The notes under the pieces were generated by a model. It was not told the DNA's origin and did no database searches. It was given only the letters and a program-made list of their open reading frames with translations. 33,104 bases of DNA. Source: Dissophora ornata. Its lineage: Eukaryota > Mortierellomycota > Mortierellomycetes > Mortierellales > Mortierellaceae. Every line of letters begins with the position of its first letter. Positions within the stretch are counted from its first letter, which is position 1. The DNA lies in contig MU616899.1 in NCBI GenBank assembly GCA_025201705.1, positions 1-33,104 on the forward strand, given 5' to 3'. The translations under genes were made by a program, and so were the position numbers. This document shows positions 1 through 9,658 of the stretch, in pieces.

Positions 1-1072
1 TGTTTCATCTGCCTAAATGCGCTCGTTCGTCCTGGCGATCATCGGTGTTAATTTGTTTAACTGAATTACAGTTTGAGCTCCTCAAAACAGATCGAAGAAC
101 GGTGCCTGCCACTTCCCCAAGAGATGAGGGCCGTGCGGTGGAGTAAAAATTTGAATCAAAACTTCAGATTAAGGTCGCCTGGTGCACCCTAATGTGAAGT
201 TGCACTGTACAACATTTACATACCGCGTTGCATGAAATCATGGCATTGAAACTGCCTCTCCACGCTATAATAATGCGACAACATCTCAACGTACAACACC
301 GATGAGCAGGCCATCAATCCCGATACCTATTGCTGTCACCGTCGCAAGGAAAATAGTCCAAGTTGACTCTGCTTGCTTCTCTTTATTGATGGTGCTGACA
401 CCGAATGAATTAGCCTTTGCCGCGACAGCAACCCTTTTTCAACACACAGATCATTCTAAAAAAAAAGCGCGTCTGCGTCGCGTTTCATGATGTATCACAA
501 GCACGCCTAACCATCTACGCGAAATGTAGCCAATCCTATTTGCCGACCTTCATACCTCTGCCGCCAGGAGAGGCATCTTCACAAGAGGATTGACAGGATC
601 GGATTCATAACATTCTACATACCCTGCACAAGGCATAGATGCCCTTATCCCGGTCCCCCCATCAAGTTCTGATCAATCTTGGGTTTGGCGGCGGAGTTGC
701 CACGCCGTTATTAAAATGTAGATCGTGACGGATGTGAACTACACAATTTTGCAACTGTTGACGAACCACAAGACAAAATCCAATGTTGAGTGGTCTGCTC
801 GCAAGACTGAACACCTTTGTAAGCATTGCCAAACATTACCATATATTTCGCATTGCCGCAGCACAGAATTTCACCTCTGGGGGACTTTATGTAAATCAGA
901 TCGTGGGTTTTTTGCACCTGTCAATTTATTCTATTTCCAGGACGCCTGGAGGTTGGCATTGATGTGGACATTACGACAGGAAGCCATATCAACAGCGGCG
1001 CGATTACACTGCCGCAATTTCTTCGTTTATTTCGTGTTAACTTGTTAATTGAGGTGTACTAAATGTCCAGGT
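1..1072. other. Gene-poor left edge, 3' flank of TPS2
   Basis: No convincing coding region. The short open frames here show no conserved motif and no splice pattern. The right end should contain the TPS2 3' UTR: an AATAAA hexamer on the minus strand lies about 45 nt beyond the TPS2 stop codon. I see nothing else I can name. Confidence 0.6.
1026..1031 (-). terminator. Poly(A) signal of TPS2
   Basis: The plus-strand hexamer tttatt reads AATAAA on the minus strand about 45 nt beyond the TPS2 stop codon, a normal position for a polyadenylation signal. Assignment rests on the hexamer and position only. Confidence 0.5.
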
Positions 1073-4000
1073 TTACTCTTGCGCGGCCATCACCTGAAGA
1101 CCCTGCAACACTGTTGGCACACCAGGAACGAACCAACGCGCCTCGGAACTCTTTGACCCAACCGTACAGGTCACAACCCGGTGCTCATTTCCGAGGTTCA
1201 AGCCGTTGCAATATACAAACATGTCTTCGTCCGAGCGGTCGTCACCAATGCAGAGAATAAAGTCGATCGGGTCTACGCCAGGCTGCTGGCGAAGGCTTTC
1301 CACAATCGTCTTTGTCGCGTGAGCCTTGCTGACATCGCGAGGCATCACCTCCAGACACTTGCGGCCCACAATGGCGTGGATAGGGTAGATAGATCCAATC
1401 GCCTCTTCAATGTGGTTCTGGCACTCACGTGCTTGCCACAATCCGTAGCTTGGGTTATCAGCCTTTCGATAATGCTACATAATACCAGTGATTGGATTAA
1501 TTCTCGCGTTTCAAAGAAACTCCAAGAGTTTGTGGCAAAGAGACGCGCTCGCTTACCCAAACGATGGGAATGGTCTTTTCCTCGATTTCAGATCCAGGCG
1601 TTCTCTCCTTGTAGTACTCGAACATCTGTAAGCAGTACTTGTTTGTTAATGTGAATTCATTGAAAGAGATCAAAACATTCCTTGGGCTGCTCTAATATGT
1701 TTAATACCTCCATGACTTTCTTGCGCCACTGCATATCCGTGCCATCTTGAACCTGACTCTCCCAGGCTGTTTTGCCAGCCGGCTTAAGAAAGCATCCTCC
1801 CTCGGCACTAGCAACATTGCGCAAGCAAACGGGCACGTTAATTGGATGCGCCATATATCGACATTAACTCTTCTACTAATGGAGTAACCTTACCAGAGCC
1901 CTATATTCTCAATGCCACGAAAGACTTTATCCAGGCTCTCTCGTGTTCTCCCGCTCATAATATATACAATGTTTCTGGGATCGCTGGCGAGCTTGCTAAT
2001 GACCTTCAACATATCCTCCTTGGACGTTTTGCCCTTCGACCGTACAGATGACGACCGTTCATAGGATACAAGTGTTCCATCGTAATCCAATAGTAATCTA
2101 GAGTGACACCATTTCAGAAAAATCGATTAGAGCCGCCTTATAGAAGTGACTGCATAAAAGTGACCACATGCATGTTCAAAACCACGTACAGCCTTCGCTT
2201 CGCAGCGCGGATTTCGGGCAGGACAACTTGCATGTTCAGCAGAGGAATGTGGATCGAGTAACGCCGTTGAACATCTCCATGCACTTTAATCAACTCGGAA
2301 ACAAAATCGGTTGCCCAGAACTGGGCCGTGTTGGTGCAGACATGCCTTCGCAAATCGTTCCAGCGTACGGTCTTCTCGTGGTCTGTCATCACCAAGCCTT
2401 CGTGGATAGCCTCAGCTACCTCCGTGTAATTCCAAGGGTTGACTCTCAAGCATGCACCCAGACTTCCATAAGTTCCAGCAAACTACATAGACACACGTTG
2501 TAAAATGTTAGAGTGTTACTGTCAAAGCCAACATATCATCTGCATGTGAATCAAGTATAGACTACGACCTACCTCGCTTAGTACAAGCGGGTTCTTCGTC
2601 TCTTCCTGACAGACGACGTACTCATGCGAGGTAAGGTTCATTCCATCGCGGAGCGATGTGATCAAGCACAGATCGGCAGCTGTAAGAAGTCCGAGATACT
2701 GACTGAAGGTGATGTCCTGACGCAAAAAGACGATGGGTTGGTAAGACAGATTGCTGAACCTGGAGTTGATCCTGGTGACCACGTCCGAGACTTGGCCCTG
2801 GACCTCATTCTGCTCCGAGGTGGAGAGTGCAACTTGGATCAACACAATCTAACACGTGCACGGTTGTGACACGTTAGTATTCATGCAATATTTACAACAA
2901 TCAGAACAGGATGAGAGATCCTTAGTGCATTTGAATATCGGCGTACCTTTCCTTGCCATTCCGGATAGAGATTCAGGAAGCGCTCAAATGCGAGCATCTT
3001 CTGGCGAACTCCTTTGATGTAATCGAGCTTGTCGCGAGCAACAATCAACTTCATACCAGCGTACTTTTCCTTCAATACCTGGACCCACTGTGCAACTTCA
3101 GGCTCCTGGCGCTTAATGCTGAGACACTTGGTATCGATTCCAATTGGGAAGATGCCGACATTGACGGCTGTGTTTTCCAGTTGAATCCCCTTGGGACTGG
3201 ATTCCACGGCCAGAATGCGGGAGCAAGTCTGCAGGAAATGGCGAGCGAACGAATAAGTCTGGAAGCCGACAAGATCGGCACCCAACAAACCATGCAAAAC
3301 CTCCTTGCGCACTGAAAATATTTCACGGGTTTTTAGAATGTTAGTATACGCCATAATGTAAATATCGGTCAAACCTATAGTGTGTTTTGCAATGACCTAC
3401 CATGCAAGCACCTGAAGATCTCTGAGCTGGGAAAAGGAATGTGCAAGAAGAATCCAATTGATGCATCGGGGAGACGCTCACGGATCATGTTTGGGACCAA
3501 CATCAAATGATAGTCGTTGACCCAGACTATTTTTGCGAAATAACATGAACGCCATTAATCGACATAGCTTTATAGTATGGTGATGGTCTGGGAGGAGAGA
3601 AAGGGTCTGATAACGAAAAGAGGTCATACTTACTTGTGTCACCTTGACGATAATTTTCGACGATCGTGTCAGCGAAGGCTCGGTTGACAGCAACGTAGTG
3701 TTTCCAGGAGCCATCCTCGTAGGTCTTGCTCCTCAAGTTATCGGGAAGGACATAGTGGAAAACGGGCCAAAGGATCTAATCCATGGGTTGGGTTGTATGC
3801 GAGTTAGTATCACATCGACTTGGGTCGGTCAAACACAGGTGCAGTCCCTCAATTGAGGGTGGAATCTGCAGGGAGAGACAAAGGATCGTGGGAGTGAAGA
3901 AAAAATGTGGTGACGGGAAAAAAAGCGTTTTGGACTGTATGCTTTGTTCCACCGACGCTAGACAAACACTCGAAAAAAGGGGACAGTAAGATCAAAAGAC

Positions 4001-5069
4001 CCCATGCATTACGCCACTCCAATCCTTTCAAAGTGTCCCACAAGAATGCTAGTCCTCCACAAGATATTTTTTTTGTGACATCAACAATGCGCTCGTTCGA
4101 ACCTAACGCAATGGCTGCTCATACCTGTTTGCAAAACTGGTGGTAGTGGCCCTCGAAGTCCAGATCGCTCACAAAGACTGGAACAGAACTGTGGTCAAGT
4201 GCAAGCTCCGCCTTGATGTCACCTCGAGTTCGATCCGGCAACGTATCTGTCGCCATGCCCAACGTGCCAATCCAAATTGTCTTGCCAAGCTGGCTCTGGA
4301 TCGAGTTCACGGCGTTATAAAGACCAATGTTACCGCTGGTAGCTTTCTCGACAGTCCATGCAGCCTCTGCAAACAACTTTGCAGAGTCGATCGAGGGACG
4401 GCGCTGCAGCTGCGTCTTGTTGATGTGAATGGAGGGGTAATCTCCAGTCCTGCTTCGGGGCTGGTTCAGAATCTTACGTGGCGCTGCCTCAGGAAACACA
4501 TTGGCATGTGTTTCCTTGCTCTCCGTAGGCGGAGTCAAGATCGATGGCGGTGGTGTAGTTAGATGGGCATGATAGGAGGCTCTTTGTGAGAGCGAAGGTC
4601 GATCTTCATTCTTCAAGCGATCAGCCTTGTTAGAGATAGGTTTTGGAACCGTGGTAACAGCCTCGCCGTTCGAGGTGTTTCTGAAGAAACGAGGTGAGCC
4701 TGGTGGATGCGGCACAGGGATGCTGGTGGGCTGTAGAACCAGTTCTCCAGGCGAGGCCCCTCTAGGAGGTGTGGCTCTTTTAGGGAGTGCAGACCCTTGT
4801 GTATGATCGGACATGGCTCCATTGGAGGTATCGACAGCGGCCAATGGATGGATCGAGGTAGCTGGGCGAGAATTTGAAGTCGAGCAGGACAGAGTATTTG
4901 GGGTTGGAGCGAGCAATGGACACCGCTCGGCCACAGACGAACTCTTGCTGTTGGACCTAAAGCGCCCGTCCTTTTCGCGTGGAGGCACCTGGAAGGAGAT
5001 TGTCTCTGGCAGGAAAAAGGTGGCGACAAGCACCCTGCCGGAGGTTAGGACCGCACCATCCGCAACCAT
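1073..5069 (-). CDS. TPS2: Trehalose-6-phosphate phosphatase (TPS2-type, GT20 plus phosphatase domains)
   Basis: Removes phosphate from trehalose 6-phosphate in the cytosolic trehalose synthase complex. Ten exons join in frame to 973 aa: 5069-4125, 3775-3634, 3526-3401, 3311-2947, 2848-2573, 2482-2190, 2097-1894, 1807-1708, 1625-1557 and 1474-1073. The N-terminal 250 residues hold a short conserved start (FLPETISFQVPP) and a Ser/Pro-rich linker. A GT20 synthase-like domain follows, with FCKQ-ILWPVFHY rebuilt across intron 1, WVNDYHLMLVP across intron 2, ARDKLDYIKG and LRDGMNLTSHEYV. The C-terminal HAD phosphatase domain keeps the nucleophile motif LDYDGT (about 719-724), MSGR and GDDRSDED (about 917-924), so it should be active. 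An intact phosphatase motif argues against the regulatory paralogues TPS3/TSL1. The synthase-like domain also keeps the UDP-binding Arg/Lys region, so I cannot say from sequence that it is catalytically dead. Intron 1 (349 nt) is much longer than the other eight, which run about 80-110 nt. The start is the first ATG before the conserved N-terminus. Confidence 0.93.
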
Positions 5070-5922
5070 GATTGTTTAAAGCAAGTGCAGAGAGTCGATA
5101 AGTTTGGGGGGAAAGGGGTAAGTAGGATAGGCGATTGCAGAGTGGGGAAGGAGGGAGCGAGTGTGTTTTGGCAGAAGAAAGAAGAGAGATAAAGAGAGGA
5201 ACGGTCGAGCTAAAGAGGAAAAGGAATAGGCTGAGCAAACAAAGAGAGGAGTGGAGAAACGCATAGACCAACGCTACACATGAGGTCATGCTGTGACTGC
5301 AATTCAGAGGGACATTTTTTTAGTCTCATTGCGTGGACAACGTCGTGACAAAGGGTTTCCGACGGGAGAGAGGGCGAAAGACACGCTATCCGACATGGAT
5401 ACCGTGTCCTCGGCGCTCCATGCCGCGATATCCAAAGTGACATGCCATCGTTAAATAAATGTGTTCAGCTTATCCAGAGAGAGAGATTGAGAACACAGGG
5501 CTAAATAAATAAATGCATGTCGATTGTTTGCCCGATAAAGCAATGGTGTTGTGACTGGCAACGAGTGCGGACAGGCGCATTCGCAATCATCCTTGCACAC
5601 CCTTCCCTTATCCATTCTTCCACTGATGCATTCACGTGTTTGGCGGATCTTACCGAGCTAGAGTTCTCTAGCGTTCTCGGGACGAGACCGGAGTCGTTTC
5701 CTGTAGGATCTCTGCGATTGCCTTCTTGGCAGAAGGTTGCAAGGGGCGTGGGTGCTTGTTAAGCAAACAGTTCGCCGCCTTGACCTGCTCATCGCTCATA
5801 CAGCATACTTTTCACATCAGGAAGGTTGTATGGTTGGCAGGCTTATGCAGATCTATTGTACAGGCTATAGAAATAAACTAATGCTACAACTTAACCGAGA
5901 GAAGACCAAGAATAGAGTAGTA
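5070..5922. other. Intergenic: TPS2 promoter/leader and 3' flank of the SLC35F-like gene
   Basis: No gene seen. From about 5100 to 5270 the TPS2-sense strand is strongly pyrimidine-rich, typical of a fungal core promoter or 5' leader. An AGGGG/CCCCT element (about 5113-5119), matching the yeast stress element core, sits about 45 nt upstream of the TPS2 ATG, though it may be transcribed leader. Short A/T-rich AAATAAAT repeats occur near 5452 and 5503. Confidence 0.5.
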
Positions 5923-7876
5923 TCAACTCGATGACGCAGCGGCACGCAACAGCTGCTCTCTTTCTTCCTCCCGTACTTCAGACACAAGCGCTGACGCTGC
6001 CACGGCAGATGTTTTGCAGGACGCTGCGGATCGAATAGCCACTTCTTCTTGCTCTGCCTCGTTCCGCTCACTCAACGCGGCTCCATTCACGCCAAAGAAT
6101 CCTGCCAATACCAACCCTGCACCAATCCAATAGGTTTCGCCTAGAACTCTTCCATAGCCAAGCACATCTCCTAGCAGCGCCAGAGGGATCGTCAGTGAAA
6201 GACCGAGTGTCACAACTAAAGGCGAAGTCATCAGCATACTCAGGAGCCAAAGATAATCAGACCTATTTCCCACAAACACAATAGAGTTTGAGCAGGCATG
6301 GTTTAGCGTTTCGTCGAATATTTAAAAAACAAACGGCGTAAACTGCGGATCAAGAGATATTTTTCCTTACACAAAAGTGCCTACGATGGCATTGACGCCA
6401 ATCATCCAAATGACCTTAGTGTCGCTCGGGAGCTCGAACGGTTCCACACCGGTCCAATGCAGAACTCCAAACATGGGCCACAGCAGCACCAGATTAAAAA
6501 GTCCTACAAACCCGAAAAACAGTGACATGTTCACTCGACTCTCGTTCTTGATCCTGACTTTCAGAAGTACAGTGTAACATCCATAGAACATGGCAGACAG
6601 TAATGCCAAAAAGTCACCGAAAAGCGGTGCGCTTGGTGCTTTAGGATCCTTCAACCAACTGCCGTTGTTAGTCGGGCTATCTCCTCGGTCAGAGTCACTG
6701 ACGAGCGCCACTCCGATGACACTGGCACAGACGGCCACCAACTTGAGTGTGCCAAAGGTCTCTGTTTTGAGCATCGCTCCGATTGCTAGCGTAAAAAAAC
6801 CAGACATGGAAGCCAAGATTGTTGAGCTAGCGACGGTGGTATAAGCTAGAGATGCATTGGTTGCCCAGTTTGCGGCGAACCAGAGGATACAGAATGTGAA
6901 GCTGAGTTCTGCAATCTCTCGATGGTTTAAGGTTAGTTCTTCTAGCTGCTGCTGCTGAGCAGATCCTCGCTCGAGTGCAGAACCACTGATGGTATTATGA
7001 ATTGTTGCTTCCGTTCCTGCTGCTGCCGACGGCGCACTATTTGTTGGGAGGTTCGACGGTCCATGGTGTGTTGTTTCTTCAATTGATTCTCCTTGACTCA
7101 TACTCCCATAAGATCTAGAAGTTGTGGGACAAAAAAAAATGGCGCACGCTAAAAAGGTCAAACGACGGGCGCCGAACTCCACGAGACAGCAAAGTTAAAT
7201 CATTGTTTTTGTTTATATTACCTGGAAGCGGAGATCGGTTGCGCAGACTCGGCAGCAGATGTCTTCCTCCTCACCCTGAATCTTCCACAACCTGCAACCC
7301 AGCGCCGAAGGAGCGGCCCTGCAAGATAGAACGAGAACGAGGCCGTATTCACGTAGGTGATGAAAAATGGCTTGTTGTAGTTTTGGCCGGCGAAAATGTT
7401 CTGCAATTGAACGCAGCGTCGATGGCGTGATAGGGGGAAGGATGAGGAAGGAGGTGATATGTTAGAGAGAGAACACGTAGAACAAGTGTGGGTCAACTAA
7501 TGTCTTTGCATGACACAGAGCATCGGCAGTCATGCAGGGTCTTTGTGGTAAAAAAAAAAAAAAAAAAAAAGAGACGTTTGGCATCGTCACCAGATGTACG
7601 ACACAGATGTAATGGATCAAAGCAATGGTGTGCCAAGTGGTGCTTGGACAGTTGCGAGATAGCCGATTTTCACCCAAAAGAAAAAGGTCGTAAACCATTT
7701 CAATGCGAATCTGGAGTTGAAAATAAAGGCGGCGACAATAGAGTTGTCAAAGCAGTGCGGGGGGGAACTGTTCTCATTACATTCATCAGGAAACTTGACG
7801 AAACCCATATGCAGACCACTGAGAGTAGCGCCAGTATCCCCACTGAGTAGCGCGTTATCCCCATGATCCGTGCCAT
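5923..7876 (-). CDS. SLC35F-like drug/metabolite superfamily transporter
   Basis: Multi-pass membrane transporter of the DMT superfamily, closest in pattern to SLC35F5 and yeast YML018C/THI74. These are thought to sit in vacuolar or endomembranes; the substrate is unknown. Four exons (7876-7781, 7400-7222, 7114-6371, 6262-5923) join to 452 aa. Family landmarks: TM1 ending SSFLMN, then NYNKPFFITYVNT across intron 1, the NWATNASLAYTTVASSTIL helix, SGFFTLAIGA, and near the C-terminus VSDYLWLLSMLMTSPLVV followed by TLGLSLTIPLALLGD across intron 3. About ten hydrophobic helices are visible. A variable hydrophilic loop lies around residues 90-135, and the C-terminal tail is Ala/Glu/Ser-rich. Intron 1 is long (380 nt) and carries a 21-nt homopolymer. 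The start is the first ATG after an in-frame stop; a second ATG four codons on is equally possible. Confidence 0.85.
7550..7570. repeat. A21/T21 homopolymer in intron 1 of the SLC35F-like gene
   Basis: Uninterrupted run of 21 A on the plus strand, so T on the gene's sense strand, in the middle of the intron. One of three runs of at least 21 nt in the window; all lie in introns. Confidence 0.95.
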
Positions 7877-8188
7877 CCGATGTGTTGTGTGTGTCGGGGT
7901 TGACGCTCTGTTTGACGAGGACAAAACTATGCCTTCTGAGTGAAACTGCAGACACTGAATGAGACGGTCCCGAAGTGAAATAGCTCGAGTGGCAATCAGG
8001 AGGAGGGGTAGAGGCGAATGAAAGAATCAAGGATGCAGGACGAGGAAGAGATGCCATCACGCCTTTTATCCTTTCGGCGTAGTGGCCGCGTCACGTGAAG
8101 ACCTGCGCCCAACCATTCCCTTGATCGCCTTCATGTTTGCCACCAAAAACACAAGACAAAAATGGACTCGTCCTGTGGTCATAGCCCT
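7877..8188. other. Intergenic between the SLC35F-like and PilV-like genes
   Basis: About 310 nt with no gene. It should hold the promoter of the minus-strand transporter gene and the short 3' UTR of the secreted-protein gene. The open frames here are not continuous with conserved sequence. Confidence 0.5.
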
Positions 8189-8193
8189 TTATT
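8188..8193 (-). terminator. AATAAA overlapping the stop codon of the PilV-like gene
   Basis: The stop codon TAA lies inside a TAAATAAA string on the minus strand, so the poly(A) hexamer overlaps the end of the reading frame. If used, it would leave a very short 3' UTR. Confidence 0.4.
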
Positions 8194-8656
8194 TATCTAC
8201 TCCCCTGTTCATCCCTCCGTCGCATTTAACATACCAGCCATTGTTTTCCGGCTTCGACCACATCAGCCAGATATAGCCACTTGGCTGCTCACAGCCACCT
8301 CCCCCACCAACAACTCGCTCGTGAGGTTCACATGCCACGAATGCTGTTGGCCACATGTATTCTCGGTTGCTACTCTCGCGAATGACAGTGTTTACTCCTG
8401 GTTTGCGCCATACACCCGAGTAACAAGAAAGAATCTGCCCATCATCGTCCCTTGCGATCACTCCATTTGGGGAGCATCCCGTTCCACTAACAGCTATCCC
8501 GTTAATCTGAACGAATTCGTCAGTTGAAATGCGGCCTGTGGCCTTCAGGTTGCCATCTACGATCAAGTTGCCCTGAACCAAAACTTGGCGGACAGGTGCT
8601 CCAATTGCCGCCACAGCCATTGCAAGTACCGATGCGAGGGTATGGAGGCGCAACAT
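8189..8656 (-). CDS. Secreted PilV/shufflon-like protein, 155 aa
   Basis: Single uninterrupted reading frame. Residues 1-20 form a clear signal peptide (short basic start, hydrophobic core, likely cleavage after AIGA). The mature part begins with a repetitive beta-type segment (VQGNLIVDGNLKATGRI), then DEFVQINGIAVSGTG, then CSPNGVIARDDDGQILSC and SGVW. From memory, this order (GRI..EYLQ.NGVA..G..CSPNG..AR...G.ILSC.SG.W) is typical of bacterial conjugative pilus-tip adhesins (PilV, shufflon proteins) and related surface or phage-fibre proteins. The C-terminal part ends with VVGGGGGC and GWYVKCDGG, also a bacterial-type pattern. Five cysteines: 61, 78, 109, 122, 145. It sits between ordinary fungal genes, has a TATA box and a probable 5' leader intron, and so looks like an expressed nuclear gene. 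Function unknown; a secreted carbohydrate- or cell-binding role is a guess. Confidence 0.8.
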   Translation of the reverse strand: MLRLHTLASVLAMAVAAIGAPVRQVLVQGNLIVDGNLKATGRISTDEFVQINGIAVSGTGCSPNGVIARDDDGQILSCYSGVWRKPGVNTVIRESSNREYMWPTAFVACEPHERVVGGGGGCEQPSGYIWLMWSKPENNGWYVKCDGGMNRGVDK

Positions 8657-8666
8657 TTCTCTGTTC

Positions 8667-8675
8667 CTGAGTAAA

Positions 8676-8708
<33 letters not shown>

Positions 8709-8839
8709 TGAGTTGCATTGCCAATCTCTGTCAGATTTGAAACTTCAGGTAAGGTCTACAGCGTCATATTGATGCATCCGTTTCTTGCGACGATCCGAAC
8801 GACGTTGGTTTTCAATTGCAACATGAAGTGTAAACTTAC
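8667..8839 (-). other. Probable 5' leader intron of the PilV-like gene
   Basis: On the minus strand a GTAAGT donor at 8839 is followed 173 nt later by a 28-T tract and then TTACTCAG (acceptor ending 8667), 10 nt before the start codon. The polypyrimidine tract next to the acceptor is unusually long. No transcript evidence is available. Confidence 0.5.
8679..8706. repeat. A28/T28 homopolymer beside a 3' splice site
   Basis: Uninterrupted 28 A on the plus strand. On the sense strand it forms the polypyrimidine tract 11 nt upstream of the putative leader-intron acceptor of the PilV-like gene. The longest homopolymer in the window. Confidence 0.95.
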
Positions 8840-8889
8840 GCGAAAGAGAGCTGGGGAGAACTGAAGATCTGTGGACAAAGATTCTTCTC

Positions 8890-8895
8890 TTTATA
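8890..8895 (-). promoter_or_regulatory. TATA box of the PilV-like gene
   Basis: TATAAA (context CACGTATAAAGAG) on the minus strand, about 50 nt upstream of the proposed leader-intron donor. A transcription start about 30 nt downstream would give a leader of about 20-30 nt before the intron. A good match in a sensible position; expression level untested. Confidence 0.55.
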
Positions 8896-9658
8896 CGTGA
8901 CCATCGGCGTTGAAAGTGATGTCGTCCATTCATGCAGAAACTGAAAAGATACGCTTCGCCAAGCTATGCATATTGTACATCAACGATGCGTGTACAGCTG
9001 ACCCCGCAAGGACCCTGCTCAATGTAGATCATCTGTCTCTTTCTGCCATCAAACGCCCGATGCGCCATTACTTCCCGTTTACAATCCTCAAAAAAATGTT
9101 CTCACTGCACGGCAGCACAACATCAAACGTCAGAGCGATTCATGCAACATGACTGCCGATTGGTAGTTGCCAATGCCAGAGATGATATGCTATCCATGTC
9201 TGTTGTTTAAGCCGAGTGTTGGGTCCCTGCTGATTTTCGTCCAGATGTAGAGTAGCCCTCTTCTCATGGCAATTACGCGCGAGCCATTGTTAATCCTATC
9301 CGCTTTTCTTTAGCTCTGCAATGCAGCTATTTCCTATCGCATGAAGAGGTCCACCATTCTCAATAAACCGGAATGACGCCCTAGATTCATGACCTTCAAT
9401 GCCTACTTGCATGTCATCAGGTTGCGGCGAGTTCGCCCTTGACCGGCCTATTGACATCTATAAACTATGACCAGACCACACTAACATTAACCAGCAAACG
9501 TGACAAGCGAAAGTAACCAGAGATACATTTTCCTGACGATTTACTTGAGCATCTTCCAGAGAAATATGTTCATGTTTTATTGCATTCAAAGTCTCAAAAA
9601 TCGACGTTCAAAAAGTAGAATGATCTAGCCACAACGGGCTTTTTAGTTCTGTGGCACT
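8896..9658. other. Intergenic upstream of the PilV-like gene
   Basis: About 760 nt with no supported gene or RNA. The right part should hold the 3' UTR of the MFS gene, including an AATAAA hexamer about 80 nt past its stop. Confidence 0.5.
9576..9581 (-). terminator. Poly(A) signal of the MCT-like transporter gene
   Basis: AATAAA on the minus strand about 80 nt beyond the stop codon. Assigned by hexamer and position. Confidence 0.45.

Noticed and set aside
725..1048. 107-codon plus-strand open frame near the left edge
   Set aside because: No motif, lies in the expected TPS2 3' flank, and no splice partners were found.
4092..4112. GTTCGAACC string resembling a tRNA B box
   Set aside because: It lies in TPS2 intron 1, flanking bases do not form a T-stem, and no A box lies at the right distance.
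3776..4124. Possible extra TPS2 exon inside intron 1 (a GLHLCLTDP-like frame)
   Set aside because: Joining FCKQ directly to ILWPVFHY restores the conserved GT20 motif; an inserted exon would break it.
8745..8933. 62-codon minus-strand frame upstream of the PilV-like gene
   Set aside because: It starts upstream of the TATA box and runs through the likely transcription start and leader intron, so it is best explained as promoter and leader DNA.
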